NCBI GenBank assembly: GCA_963794955.1
Contig: CAWCGF010000003.1
Span: 62,001 to 126,000 of the forward strand
Direction of reading: 5' to 3'
Origin: JAFDVL01 sp963794955
Lineage (GTDB): Bacteria; Acidobacteriota; Blastocatellia; RBC074
Length of the DNA stretch: 64,000 bases
Below, piece by piece: positions 1 through 8,711 of this stretch. Made by a program: the position numbers and the translations under genes. The notes below the pieces were generated by a model, which saw only the letters and a program-made list of their open reading frames with translations, did no database searches and was not told where the DNA came from. Positions within the stretch are counted from its first letter, which is position 1; each line of letters opens with the position of its first letter.

Positions 1-1366
1 CGGGCTTGAGCAACCGTGCATCCGTAGCAGTGAAGTACTGCTTTACGATCAGATGTTCGATGATTTGATGGTAGTGCGATTTGGTGAGCAGCGGCGTGCC
101 GTCCAATGCCGCAAACAATGCAAACGCGCTGTCAGGATCAAGCTCGCCGTACTTCGTTTGTTTGAGGTAGGAACAAAGCTGCTGCACGACAATGGAAGGG
201 CGAAAGAAGTACCTTTGTGTTTCGGTTATTGCACCGGACTGCGCTGCCTCAACGAAAATCTGAAACAGCGCGCGTTCGGTTTCGTTGCGATGACAACAGA
301 CAACCGAAGTGCGCGCTGTGCGCCGATTGCCGCGTCCGATGCGTTGCAGGAAGGCGCTTAGATTGCCGGGCGCACCAATCAGCACAATCAAATCTACATC
401 GCCGATGTCAATGCCGAGTTCGAGCGTCGAAGTCGCAAAGCACAACGCGACCTCGGATTGGGCAAACTGGGTTTCGGCATGGCGGCGCACTTTGGCATCA
501 AGGCTCGCGTGATGCACAAAGACGCGGTCGCCGAACGGAGTGCCATCGCGCATCTCGAATGCCCACTGCTCGCATTCGGCGCGGCTCTGACAAAACGCGA
601 GCACCTTTTTGACCCCGCGTGATTTGAGTTCGGTGAAGAGCAACTCCATCGTAAGAACGCTTTCGAGTGCGAGGAATTCCGCGTCTAGCGCGCGTTGTCC
701 GGCGACTTGAATCACCAGCGGATCCTGGAAGTAGCGCGCGGCGACGGCTGCCGGGTCGTGGATCGTGGCCGAGAGCGCACAATATTGCATCGCTTCATTC
801 GTGATGTCACTGCGCGTCATTGCATAGTGTTTCAGCCGCCGCAGCCGATTCAGCAAAATGCGCAATTGATCGCCGCGCACTGTACTGTCGAAGATGTGCA
901 ACTCATCAATCACAACGGCGCGAATGTCTTTGAGCAGGCGCGGATGATTGGCGAGCAACGAATCAAACGACTCCGGCGTCGTGATAAGCAACGCCGGCGG
1001 ACGCGCAGAATTCAACGCCGCTTCGTCGCCCGTTTTGACTTGCACGCTGAGCGCAAGCTTTTCGAGCGGTTGTTGCAACCGCCGCGTCAAATCCCGCGCG
1101 AGCGCCCGCGTCGGCACAAGGTAGAGAATGGAAAGCTGGCGAAGAGGTTTGGGATTTTGTTTGAGATGTTCGAGGAGGGGAGCCAGCGCGGCTTCGGTTT
1201 TGCCGCTCGCGGTAGCAGAGACAAGCACGCAGTTGTGGCCTTCAAGCAGCGGTTCAATGGCTTGCGCTTGAATCTCGGTGAAGCGTCCGAACCGCGCAAA
1301 CAGGGCATCCCACGTGTGCGGCAGTTGATCTTTGAGTTGCCGCTGCTGCGCGTGTTTGTCATTCAT
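1..1366 (-). CDS. Lhr-like DEAD/DEAH-box superfamily 2 helicase, C-terminus cut by window edge
   Basis: About 455 codons read open from ATG at 1366 to the left edge. Visible SF2 motifs in order: Walker A ATASGKTEAAL, motif Ia PTRALARDL, motif Ib TTPESFDSLL, motif II VIDELHIF (DELH rather than DEAD), motif III SATI, motif V STLELGIDIG and motif VI QRIGRGNRR. The DELH box and the GIDIG...QRIGRGNRR arrangement are typical of Lhr-type 3'-5' DNA helicases; Lhr-like helicases also occur in BREX-type defence loci (BrxH). It is the last visible gene of a minus-strand run from 5917, and its start overlaps the end of the Rpn-like gene by 8 bases, which supports co-transcription. The missing C-terminus prevents a firm subfamily call. 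Confidence 0.88.
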   Translation of the reverse strand, partial: MNDKHAQQRQLKDQLPHTWDALFARFGRFTEIQAQAIEPLLEGHNCVLVSATASGKTEAALAPLLEHLKQNPKPLRQLSILYLVPTRALARDLTRRLQQPLEKLALSVQVKTGDEAALNSARPPALLITTPESFDSLLANHPRLLKDIRAVVIDELHIFDSTVRGDQLRILLNRLRRLKHYAMTRSDITNEAMQYCALSATIHDPAAVAARYFQDPLVIQVAGQRALDAEFLALESVLTMELLFTELKSRGVKKVLAFCQSRAECEQWAFEMRDGTPFGDRVFVHHASLDAKVRRHAETQFAQSEVALCFATSTLELGIDIGDVDLIVLIGAPGNLSAFLQRIGRGNRRTARTSVVCCHRNETERALFQIFVEAAQSGAITETQRYFFRPSIVVQQLCSYLKQTKYGELDPDSAFALFAALDGTPLLTKSHYHQIIEHLIVKQYFTATDARLLKP

Positions 1367-2259
1367 TGCTTTGGGCTTTGATGGCTTCGTCCAACCGTTT
1401 GCGCAAGGCAACCGTGTCCTGGATTTCGCTGAATTCCAGACAGAGTTCCTGCAACACGGCGACATCGTGGAGTTGCGCAATCTTTTTGCCGACCTTCGCG
1501 GTGGGAAAACGGCGCGCTACATGCTTGCGCAGCATGTCTTGCGCCAACTCAAGCTGCCCCTGTAGCGCGCCCTTTGTTGATGATGTCCTGGTACACCCAG
1601 GATTCTTGCATTAACTTCCATGATGGCCATACGGTTCCTCCCGACAAGGTCTAAAATGTCCTCTGCATTATACGCCACGCCGCTGAAGACGGAAAAGTAT
1701 AAGCTCAGTTCGTTCCGCCGTTGCTCATCCTTAATTGCTATAATCCGTCTTGCGCCCGCTTCCAGGTCTTTGACGGTCGGATTCATCAACGGAACGAACG
1801 GCAGCAAATAGTCGCGGCGCAACTGGAGGACTTGTGAGGCTGAAATTTGGGAAAGCCGAATGATCCGAAATTGCACAGTGATTTGGACGTCTCCGGCATC
1901 AATACGCGCTGTCGTGCCGGGTTTTTAGGCAAGCCGCGATCTGTTAACAACAACACGAAACAATCGACCGGCAACCCGTACACCATCCATTCGCGCGCGC
2001 CGTAATCGGCCATGCGACTGGGCATCACGTTCTTCCACCAGCTCTCGGCCTCGACGTGGACGATGCGTGCGCCGCGTGCGGAGACCACCCGATAGGGTTG
2101 ATCCGGTAACTTGGTGGAAATGCGCAATTCGCGTTCGAGCGGTGTGATCTCCGCCTTTTCGCCGGGCTGGAGTTCGCCAAGCAACAACAATAAAGCTTCG
2201 GCATCCTGCGATGCCAAAAGCTTGAACGCATCGTCATACGTTTTGGGTTTTTCACTCAT
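1359..2259 (-). pseudogene. Rpn/DUF4351-type PD-(D/E)XK nuclease, frameshifted
   Basis: Three reading-frame pieces join into one Rpn-family (recombination-promoting nuclease/transposase-like) protein of about 299 residues. The N-terminal piece starts MSEKPKTYDDAFKLL at 2259 and holds the nuclease-core stretch VHVEAESWW...RMADYGAREW. The middle piece contains QFRIIRLSQ and DLVGRNRMAIMEV. The last piece, ending at 1359, contains AQDMLRKHVARRF, the usual C-terminal helical part. The breaks lie near 1910 (one C apparently missing), 1612 (extra T) and 1583 (extra G); correcting all three gives exactly 300 codons. The start overlaps the upstream ATPase stop as ATGA. The gene may be decaying, or intact with sequencing errors. 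In this family the nuclease cuts DNA and stimulates RecA-independent recombination; the role here is unknown. Confidence 0.7.
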
Positions 2260-3674
2260 GCCAATCGTCCGAGCATCACGCGCCGCAACTCGTTCACCGC
2301 CTGCGTGGCGCTGTAATCCTGATGCGCAAAGCACAAGTCATAAATCTCCGTCGCCAACCGAATCGTTTGCCGCAAATTGATGAGCCGTCCTTCCAAACAT
2401 TCCAGCAAGCCCTGCGACACGTCCAGAAACTGCTCGCTGCGATCATAGCCGTATGCCTGCCGATGCAGCACGTATAACCGCGCCATCAAATCGTCCAACG
2501 CGGCGGCATTCAGACTCGCGGTCAACTGAATGATCTGATCGTCCCGCAACCAGCGCTGATAATCGAACGTGCTGGCCGAAGGCGTGACGGCGAACATCAC
2601 GAGCAACTGGCTGCGATCTTGAAACCGAAACGGCGTCGCGTTGGTGTGATGTTGCAACTGCGCTTCGCCAAGCTTGCAGTCCGCCCGCGCGGCGAGCGCC
2701 GTGTACATCAACGCGCGAAAGAAATTGTCAGCACGTTCCTGCCCGCGCTCATTGAGCAAGCTGTAATGCTCGGATTCATCCAGCAATACTGCTAAGCCGG
2801 CATAGCCCGCCTGCTGTGCAATCCAACCCAAACCGCTCAGCAAATAGCAATACTGATCTGCCGCAGTCGTCATCATCGAAAGCGCGCGGATCGGAAACTC
2901 CTTTTGCTTCGCGGGCATCGCCTTGCGCACGGCGCTGATGTAAACCTTCTCGCCGGAAATCCAATCCAGCAGTTGATCTAACGCCTCGCCTGGCTTCTCG
3001 CGCAGCAGCGAATAGTTATACAGCGCCGCGCTGAATTCCGTGCCTTTGATCTTTTCCATCAGCGGCGCGTAGACATGCGCATCGCTCAGCACTCTGTCAA
3101 ATAAGGGGATCAGCGTTCCTACATCACTCGAATCGGGATAGCGCAGGTTGCGAATCAGCGAGTTGTAAATGCGTTGCGGACGATTCGGCGGGACTTCGCG
3201 CAGGTCGAGACTGGTTTGCGCGACGAGGAAATTGCGCTCCAACGCTTCCTGTGCGGCCAGCTCGAAGAAGTGACTTTTGCCTTGCCCATATTCGCCGAGA
3301 ATCACGCGCACATCGCCGCCGTGTTGCGCGACTCCATCAAACGCGCGATGCAAGCTGGCGCGTTCGGCGTCCAACCCCGCGCTCAATTCCTTGATCCGTT
3401 TGTGCGGAACAACACCGTAGCGCAAAGCTTCAATCGTGCGGCGCGCCAAGATACGTTGTTCCTGTTCGGGCGTGCGTGCAACTTCTACACGGGGCTGAAT
3501 GATTGGACGCGGCGGCGCAGTCGTTTTGGCGGCTTCGATCACCGTCAGCATATTGACCTGCACGACGGCACGAATGCCGTTTTCGAAGCGCACGGTGGCA
3601 TCACGGCCTGCGTTTCGTAATTCCAGGATTTGCCCGCGCAAAAAGACGGGATGAGTAACAATTGATCCGATCAT
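2256..3674 (-). CDS. P-loop ATPase B, BrxD/DUF2791-like
   Basis: A 472-residue ATPase. Walker A is LGEYGQGKS at about residues 126-134 and Walker B LAVLLDE at 294-300, followed by SEHY. The GEYGxGKSHF loop and LLDE(S/G)(E/D) Walker B are the same as in the neighbouring gene and fit the BrxD/DUF2791 ATPase group known from BREX type 2 loci. The first ~70 residues look like a small all-beta domain (ILELRNAGRDATVRFENG). I chose ATG 3674 because GGGGAG lies 7 bases upstream; a GTG at 3689 in frame is possible. The start follows the stop of ATPase A within 2 bases, and the end overlaps the Rpn-like start. Likely translationally coupled. Target and partner are not visible. Confidence 0.75.
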   Translation of the reverse strand: MIGSIVTHPVFLRGQILELRNAGRDATVRFENGIRAVVQVNMLTVIEAAKTTAPPRPIIQPRVEVARTPEQEQRILARRTIEALRYGVVPHKRIKELSAGLDAERASLHRAFDGVAQHGGDVRVILGEYGQGKSHFFELAAQEALERNFLVAQTSLDLREVPPNRPQRIYNSLIRNLRYPDSSDVGTLIPLFDRVLSDAHVYAPLMEKIKGTEFSAALYNYSLLREKPGEALDQLLDWISGEKVYISAVRKAMPAKQKEFPIRALSMMTTAADQYCYLLSGLGWIAQQAGYAGLAVLLDESEHYSLLNERGQERADNFFRALMYTALAARADCKLGEAQLQHHTNATPFRFQDRSQLLVMFAVTPSASTFDYQRWLRDDQIIQLTASLNAAALDDLMARLYVLHRQAYGYDRSEQFLDVSQGLLECLEGRLINLRQTIRLATEIYDLCFAHQDYSATQAVNELRRVMLGRLA

Positions 3675-3675
3675 A

Positions 3676-4959
3676 TCAATACTCCCCACCTTGCGAACGT
3701 CCCAACTGTTCCGTCACGCCGCGCACGACGCTCTGCACATTGTCGGGTTCATAGATGCGTTCGCCGTCGGCTTTCTGCTCGGCCAACATATCAATCAGCG
3801 ATTTGACGAAGTGACGGCGATGACTTGTGGACAACAACGAACCGCACGTGTCCGCGAGTTGCGCGATATTTTGCTTTTGCAATTCGTGGTTGAACGCAAC
3901 GCTGTATGCCTGCTCGAACACCCCCAATAACTTTTCGCCGATCAAGCGCAACAACTCTTCGCCCGGATAGTCAAGTTGATCCAAACTGATTTGCACACTG
4001 AATGGATTCTTGCGCGAAAACTTCACTTTGGAACTGATGCGCTGGCTGAGGGCTTCGTACTGCGGCGCGATGTTCGTCACGAAATACGGCGGCACGGCAT
4101 AAACAAACAACGTCGCTGGCAAGCTCTCGCCCGCACAGCGATCAATCACTTCGCGCAAATTGTCACACGCGACCTTTTCAGTTTTGGACGAACCGATGCT
4201 GACCATTCGGTCGCCTTCATCAAACAACAACACGAGTCCTGCATAGCCGAGTTCATGCACCATCTGCGACACGGAGCGCAGCATCTTGAAGGCGACGGAG
4301 CGATCAATGCGTTCGGTGATGCTGAAGGCGCGCACGTCTTTCAAAGCGACTGATTCGCCGCGCATCCACGCGCCGATGTTGCGTTTCGCATTCTCGTTTT
4401 CTTCTGCGACGGCTTTCAGATAAAAGTACACCGCATGCCGAAACGAGGGGCTTTCGATCTTGAAGCGCAGGATGGTGTCGAGCCACAACTCGATGCGTTT
4501 ATCCAGGCCAATGCTCGTCATCATCGTCTCAATGCCAAGCATTTTCATGGTCGTAAAAAAGTGATTTTCCAGGAAAGCTTCAATGCCTTGCGTGTCGGCG
4601 ACGTTGGGATCAGGACTGTGAAAAATCAGGTTGCTGATGACGGCTTGATAAACTTTCAGTTGATTGTCGTAGGGGCATTCTTTTGGACTGAGTTCGGTGC
4701 GACTGACGACGTAGCCGTTGTCCCACGCGATGTCGCGCAACCGGTACAAAAAGTGCGATTTGCCGCTGCCGTATTCGCCGACGACGAGTTTGAAGCTCGA
4801 TCCGCCATCGTGCAGATAGCCCTTCAAATACTCGCTTTCGAGCGTGCCGAGCACCGAATCCATCCCGACCGTGTAGGCTTCCAACCCGCGCGTCGGCGGA
4901 ATACCCGATTCGCCCAGCTTACGGATGATCTGCTGGGCTTCTTGTGGTGTGAGTTGCAT
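3676..4959 (-). CDS. P-loop ATPase A, BrxD/DUF2791-like
   Basis: A 427-residue paralogue-like partner of the next gene. Walker A GEYGSGKSHF lies at residues 61-70 and Walker B GLVLLFDEGDR at 241-251. An N-terminal helical region (TPQEAQQIIRKLGESG) precedes the ATPase core, and a helical C-terminal third (NHELQKQNIAQLADTCG...) follows. No transmembrane segment or extra catalytic domain is seen. Two such ATPases in tandem plus a helicase suggest a multi-subunit ATP-driven DNA machine. BrxD proteins in BREX are known ATPases of unresolved mechanism, but the BREX hallmarks PglX, PglZ and BrxC are not in the window. A CAT-to-TTG-tail palindrome separates it from the upstream coiled-coil gene. Confidence 0.75.
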   Translation of the reverse strand: MQLTPQEAQQIIRKLGESGIPPTRGLEAYTVGMDSVLGTLESEYLKGYLHDGGSSFKLVVGEYGSGKSHFLYRLRDIAWDNGYVVSRTELSPKECPYDNQLKVYQAVISNLIFHSPDPNVADTQGIEAFLENHFFTTMKMLGIETMMTSIGLDKRIELWLDTILRFKIESPSFRHAVYFYLKAVAEENENAKRNIGAWMRGESVALKDVRAFSITERIDRSVAFKMLRSVSQMVHELGYAGLVLLFDEGDRMVSIGSSKTEKVACDNLREVIDRCAGESLPATLFVYAVPPYFVTNIAPQYEALSQRISSKVKFSRKNPFSVQISLDQLDYPGEELLRLIGEKLLGVFEQAYSVAFNHELQKQNIAQLADTCGSLLSTSHRRHFVKSLIDMLAEQKADGERIYEPDNVQSVVRGVTEQLGRSQGGEY

Positions 4960-4970
4960 AAATCTCCTTT

Positions 4971-5052
4971 GTCATTAGTCACTGGTCATTTGTCATTTGC
5001 AAGAACTCCGTGTGACGCTCAACCAATGACTAATGACCAGTGACTAATGACT
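4971..5052. repeat. Palindromic repeat of the TCATTGG/ATGACCA family
   Basis: The left arm begins GTCATTAGTCACTGGTCATT at 4971; its reverse complement sits at 5032-5051. Each arm is itself made of reiterated GTCATTNG-like heptamers. It lies between two co-directional minus-strand genes and could act as an mRNA hairpin. Related copies lie near 18085, 36341 and 42151. Confidence 0.8.
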
Positions 5053-5917
5053 ATTTCGCAAAATACAAATCCTTGATGAATTGCCCTTCGTTCGCGCCCG
5101 TGGCGAGGAACATGGCTTTGGTGGAATCGGATGTCGTGTCAATGGTCGCGGTGCCGAGGTTCAAGCGATAGCCGTTGTGATCCAGCTTCTTGCTTTGGCG
5201 CAGTTGCAGCATGTCATAAGCGAAATGCGTTTTCGGATAATCTACAAAGCGGCCTTTATTGGGATCACGGCGAAACCCGAGTGGTTGTCGCACGATCACA
5301 AGCTCGCGGAAAACATCTACGATGCCTGTGCGAAAGCCCATCGGCTTGTCTTGCAGCTTGATGACACGGACATGGGCTTCAAACAATTCGGCGAGCAATT
5401 CCTGGTAGTCTACTTTGCGCTCGCAGATGTCCTTGCGGGCCTTTTGATATTCGCTCACGACTTTCTCGACATCCAGTTTGACCGCGCCTTTCGTCACCGG
5501 TTGCCGCGAAAACGTCATCGTCACTTGCTTCTTGCGCAGGTCAGGTCGGATGAGAAAAAGCTCGGCGATCAATGCGTCCGGCGGGCCGTCCAGCGTGATG
5601 CCGATGTCCTTGAAGGCGTCGCGCAAGTCGCGCGCGAAGGTGAATTCCAGTTCGGCCAGGTTTTCATCGGCCAGTGCGCGCACGTGCTTAACGAGCTTGT
5701 TGTAATGGCCCGGCAACGACAATTCTTCCGCAGGTTGTTCGAGCAGGGCAGTGGCTTCGTGCAAGGCGACGGCATTCTTATGCGCATCCTTGAGCGCGCG
5801 TTGGGCTTGATCGAGCGGTTTGATCAGGGCTTGACGCGATTTTACTTCTCCGGCGAGTTGGCGACGCACTTCGGCCAAGCCTGTGGTCAGGGCGAAAACG
5901 TCCGCTGATTCACTCAT
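5051..5917 (-). CDS. Helical/coiled-coil protein of the ATPase-helicase cassette, function unknown
   Basis: A 288-residue protein I do not recognise. Residues ~1-60 are strongly helical with heptad-like spacing (EVRRQLAGEVKSRQALIKPL). The middle carries FTFARDLRDAFKDIG, and the second half (MGFRTGIVDVFRELVIVRQ, then HFAYDMLQLRQSK) looks globular and beta-rich. The C-terminus ends QFIKDLYFAK. There is no signal peptide or membrane segment. It is the first gene of the minus-strand run that continues with two P-loop ATPases, a nuclease remnant and a helicase, so it may be a structural or recognition subunit; that is inference from position only. The likely start is ATG 5917, preceded by a purine-rich stretch (AAGGAGAAATC). 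Confidence 0.65.
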   Translation of the reverse strand: MSESADVFALTTGLAEVRRQLAGEVKSRQALIKPLDQAQRALKDAHKNAVALHEATALLEQPAEELSLPGHYNKLVKHVRALADENLAELEFTFARDLRDAFKDIGITLDGPPDALIAELFLIRPDLRKKQVTMTFSRQPVTKGAVKLDVEKVVSEYQKARKDICERKVDYQELLAELFEAHVRVIKLQDKPMGFRTGIVDVFRELVIVRQPLGFRRDPNKGRFVDYPKTHFAYDMLQLRQSKKLDHNGYRLNLGTATIDTTSDSTKAMFLATGANEGQFIKDLYFAK

Positions 5918-6100
5918 TTTGATTTCTCCTTAAGTTGATTCGTTCAATGAAAAAAAGCGGCTAAGTCTAAGCTGAAAATGGGCGAACACGCAAATCGAAT
6001 CCCCTCGCCCCAGCACGGTTCACTCCTTGATTGAAAAACCCGCTCTCACGCGCTATGCTCTCTGCTTATTGCCTCGGTAATTATTGATTCTGTAGTTTTT

Positions 6101-7899
6101 ATGTCATCAAGTCACATTCGCAATTTCTCCATTATCGCCCACATTGATCACGGCAAAACCACGCTTTCGGATCGCTTGCTCGAAGCCACGGGTGCGCTCG
6201 AAGCCCGCGAAATGTCGGAACAAGTTCTCGACGCCATGGATTTAGAGCGCGAGCGCGGCATCACCATCAAAGCCCATGCCGTTCGCCTCAGTTACAAGGC
6301 ACAGGACGGCAAAGATTACATCCTCAACCTGATTGACACGCCGGGACACGTGGATTTTTCCTACGAGGTTTCGCGTTCGCTTTCGGCTTGTGAAGGTGCG
6401 TTGCTGGTTGTGGATGCTTCGCAGGGCGTCGAAGCGCAAACGCTTGCCAACACGTATCTGGCGATTGATAACAACCTCGAAATCATTCCCGTTATCAACA
6501 AAATTGACTTGCCTGGTGCTGAACCGGAAAAAGTCGTGGAGCAAATCGAACACGTTGTTGGCCTCGGCGTCCATAACGCGGTGCTGGCGTCGGCGAAAAA
6601 TGGCATCGGTATTACCGACATTTTGGAAGCTATCGTGCGCGATGTCCCGCATCCCACCGGCGATATGGCCGCGCCGCTCAAAGCCTTGATCTTTGATTCG
6701 TGGTTCGATCCTTATCGCGGTGTCATCGTGATGGTGCGCATGATTGACGGCGTCTTAAGGCGTGGGATGAAGATTCGGTTGTGGGCCAAGGCACGACGCA
6801 TGAAATTGAGGACTTAGGGGTGTTAACGCCGAAACCGCGTACGATTGAGCAACTGCAAGCGGGCGAAGTCGGTTTCCTGGTCGCCAATCTCAAAACTGTG
6901 GCGGACGTGAGCATCGGCGACACGGTGACGGAAGAGAAAAGACGGACAGCAGAACCCTTTCCCGGCTTCCAGGAAATCAAGCCGATGGTGTTTGCGGGTT
7001 TGTATCCGATTGAGCCAAATGCATACGAAGAATTGCGTGACGCGTTGGGAAAACTACGGCTCAACGATTCATCATTTTTCTTTGAGCCGGAAGTCTCCCT
7101 CGCTTTGGGTTTTGGCTTTCGCTGCGGTTTTCTGGGGCTGTTGCACATGGAAATCGTGCAGGAGCGGTTGGAGCGCGAATTCGATGTAGATTTGATTACT
7201 ACGGCTCCCGGCGTACGCTATCGCGTGACCGACACAAAAGGCGATGTGATGGAAATTGACAATCCGTCGAAATGGCCCGCCGCCGGAAACATCGCCAGTA
7301 TCGAAGAACCGATCATTCAGGCGATGATTATGACCAACGATGAATTCGTCGGCAATATTCTGGCCTTGCTGGATGAGAAGCGTGGCATTCAAAAAGGCTT
7401 CGATTACATCACGCCGACGCGCGTGCTGTTGACTTATGAATTGCCGCTCAACGAAATTGTGCTGGATTTTTATGATCGCCTGAAATCGGTCTCGAAAGGC
7501 TATGCTTCGTTGGATTATCATCTGGCGGGCTATCGGGCTTCCAGTTTAGTCAAGCTGGATGTGCTGGTCGCAGGCGAACCGGTAGACGCGTTGTCTCTCA
7601 TCGTTCACAAAGAATTTGCCTATCAGCGCGGTCGGTCGTTGGTGGAGAAGATGCGTTCGCTGATTCCGCGCCAAATGTTTGAAGTCCCGATTCAAGCGGC
7701 GATAGGCGCGCACGTCATCGCGCGCGAAACCGTCAAAGCGATGGGCAAGAACGTGCTGGCCAAATGCTATGGCGGCGACATCTCGCGCAAACGCAAATTG
7801 CTCGAAAAGCAAAAAGAAGGTAAAAAGCGCATGAAACGCGTCGGCAAAGTGGAGATTCCGCAAGAGGCGTTTTTGGCCGTGCTAAAAGTAAATGAATAG
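6101..7899 (+). CDS. lepA: Elongation factor 4 (LepA), with an apparent one-base deletion
   Basis: Translational GTPase that acts on stalled or mis-translocated ribosomes at the membrane-cytosol interface. The G1 motif AHIDHGKTT, RGITIKAHAV switch region, DTPGHVDF (G3) and NKIDLPGA (G4) are present, followed by the LepA-specific C-terminal domain (GGDISRKRKLLEKQKEGKKR). The frame breaks near 6795: ...KIRLWAK should continue into GTTHEIEDLG, but AAGGCACG is present where AAGGGCACG is expected. Restoring one G gives about 599 residues, the normal LepA length. Deletion of one G in a run of three in a well-conserved housekeeping gene is more likely a sequence error than a true pseudogene. A long palindrome follows the stop immediately. 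Confidence 0.93.
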
Positions 7900-7968
7900 G
7901 TGGTCGGTGGTTGGTGGCCGGTGGTCGGCGTTACAACCGGCCACCGGCCACCAGCCACCGACCACCAA
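7900..7968. repeat. GGTCGGTGG-type long palindrome after lepA
   Basis: Arms of about 30 bases, each a string of GGTGGTCGGTGG-like words, flank a CGTTACAA loop. They are near-perfect reverse complements. It lies in the 74-base gap between lepA and the Lon-N domain gene and overlaps any ribosome-binding site of the latter, so a hairpin could act as terminator or attenuator. There is no T-tract. Confidence 0.75.
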
Positions 7969-7973
7969 CAACT

Positions 7974-8642
7974 ATGGTCATCCCAATTTTTCCGCTTACA
8001 GTTGTCCAATTTCCTGGGGTTATCACGCCGCTACACATCTTTGAGCCGCGCTATCGCAAGCTGATGAAAGACATCCTGCGGGGCGACAAGACGTTCGGTA
8101 TTCTCTATCCTGGCGAAGGCAAGGAAGATGAAGCGCCGGAAATTGGTCGTGTCGGATGCAGCGTTGAAGTGATCGCGCACGAAGAGCAATCCGATGGTCG
8201 CTCGAACATTTTATGCGCGGGCAAAGATCGCTTTCGCCTTGACCACCTGATTGAAGGCGAGCCGTACTATCAGGCCGATGTAGACGTTTTTGAAGACGAC
8301 ATTACCTTTGATAGCTTGACGGACGTCACGACGCGCGCAAAAGAGTTGTTTTTACGCATCATCGCTGCGGGCAAGAAGTTGCGTGACCTCAGCGAAACCG
8401 AAGAAAATCAACTCCCTGATTTGCCGGATGATTCCATTGCGTTGTCCTTCATCATTGCCGCGAGTTTGGATGTGAGCCTGGAAGAAAAACAGCTTTGGTT
8501 GGAAATGACAAACACCAGTCGTCGCTTGAGTATCCTCAGCAATAATCTGAAAGAATTAGTCGAAACCTACGAATTGCGCGCACAGGTGCATAAAATTGCG
8601 CGGACGAATGGACGCGGGGGAAAAGCTCCAGACCTGACCTAA
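7974..8642 (+). CDS. Lon N-terminal (LON substrate-binding) domain protein
   Basis: A stand-alone LON domain of 222 residues. It begins MVIPIFPLTVVQFPGV and continues PLHIFEPRYRKLMKDIL, the hallmark N-terminal motif of the LON/YcaO-like peptidase S16 substrate-binding domain. There is no AAA+ or serine-lysine protease domain. The second half is helical. Stand-alone LON domain proteins are widespread and of uncertain function; a role in protein quality control is only a family-level guess. I chose ATG 7974 because upstream in-frame codons lie inside the palindrome. Confidence 0.85.
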   Translation: MVIPIFPLTVVQFPGVITPLHIFEPRYRKLMKDILRGDKTFGILYPGEGKEDEAPEIGRVGCSVEVIAHEEQSDGRSNILCAGKDRFRLDHLIEGEPYYQADVDVFEDDITFDSLTDVTTRAKELFLRIIAAGKKLRDLSETEENQLPDLPDDSIALSFIIAASLDVSLEEKQLWLEMTNTSRRLSILSNNLKELVETYELRAQVHKIARTNGRGGKAPDLT

Positions 8643-8711
8643 ACAACTGGCACCGTACGAGGAGTGGTAGCGCTTACCGTAGCGTGCCTTCTGCAACCAA
8701 CGAATCTATTT

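Noticed and set aside
695..1381. Long plus-strand frame (228 codons) opposite the helicase gene
   Set aside because: The minus strand encodes all SF2 helicase motifs in one frame; the plus frame is its shadow.
5081..5908. 275-codon plus-strand frame
   Set aside because: Antisense to the coiled-coil gene, with arginine- and leucine-rich shadow composition and no motif.
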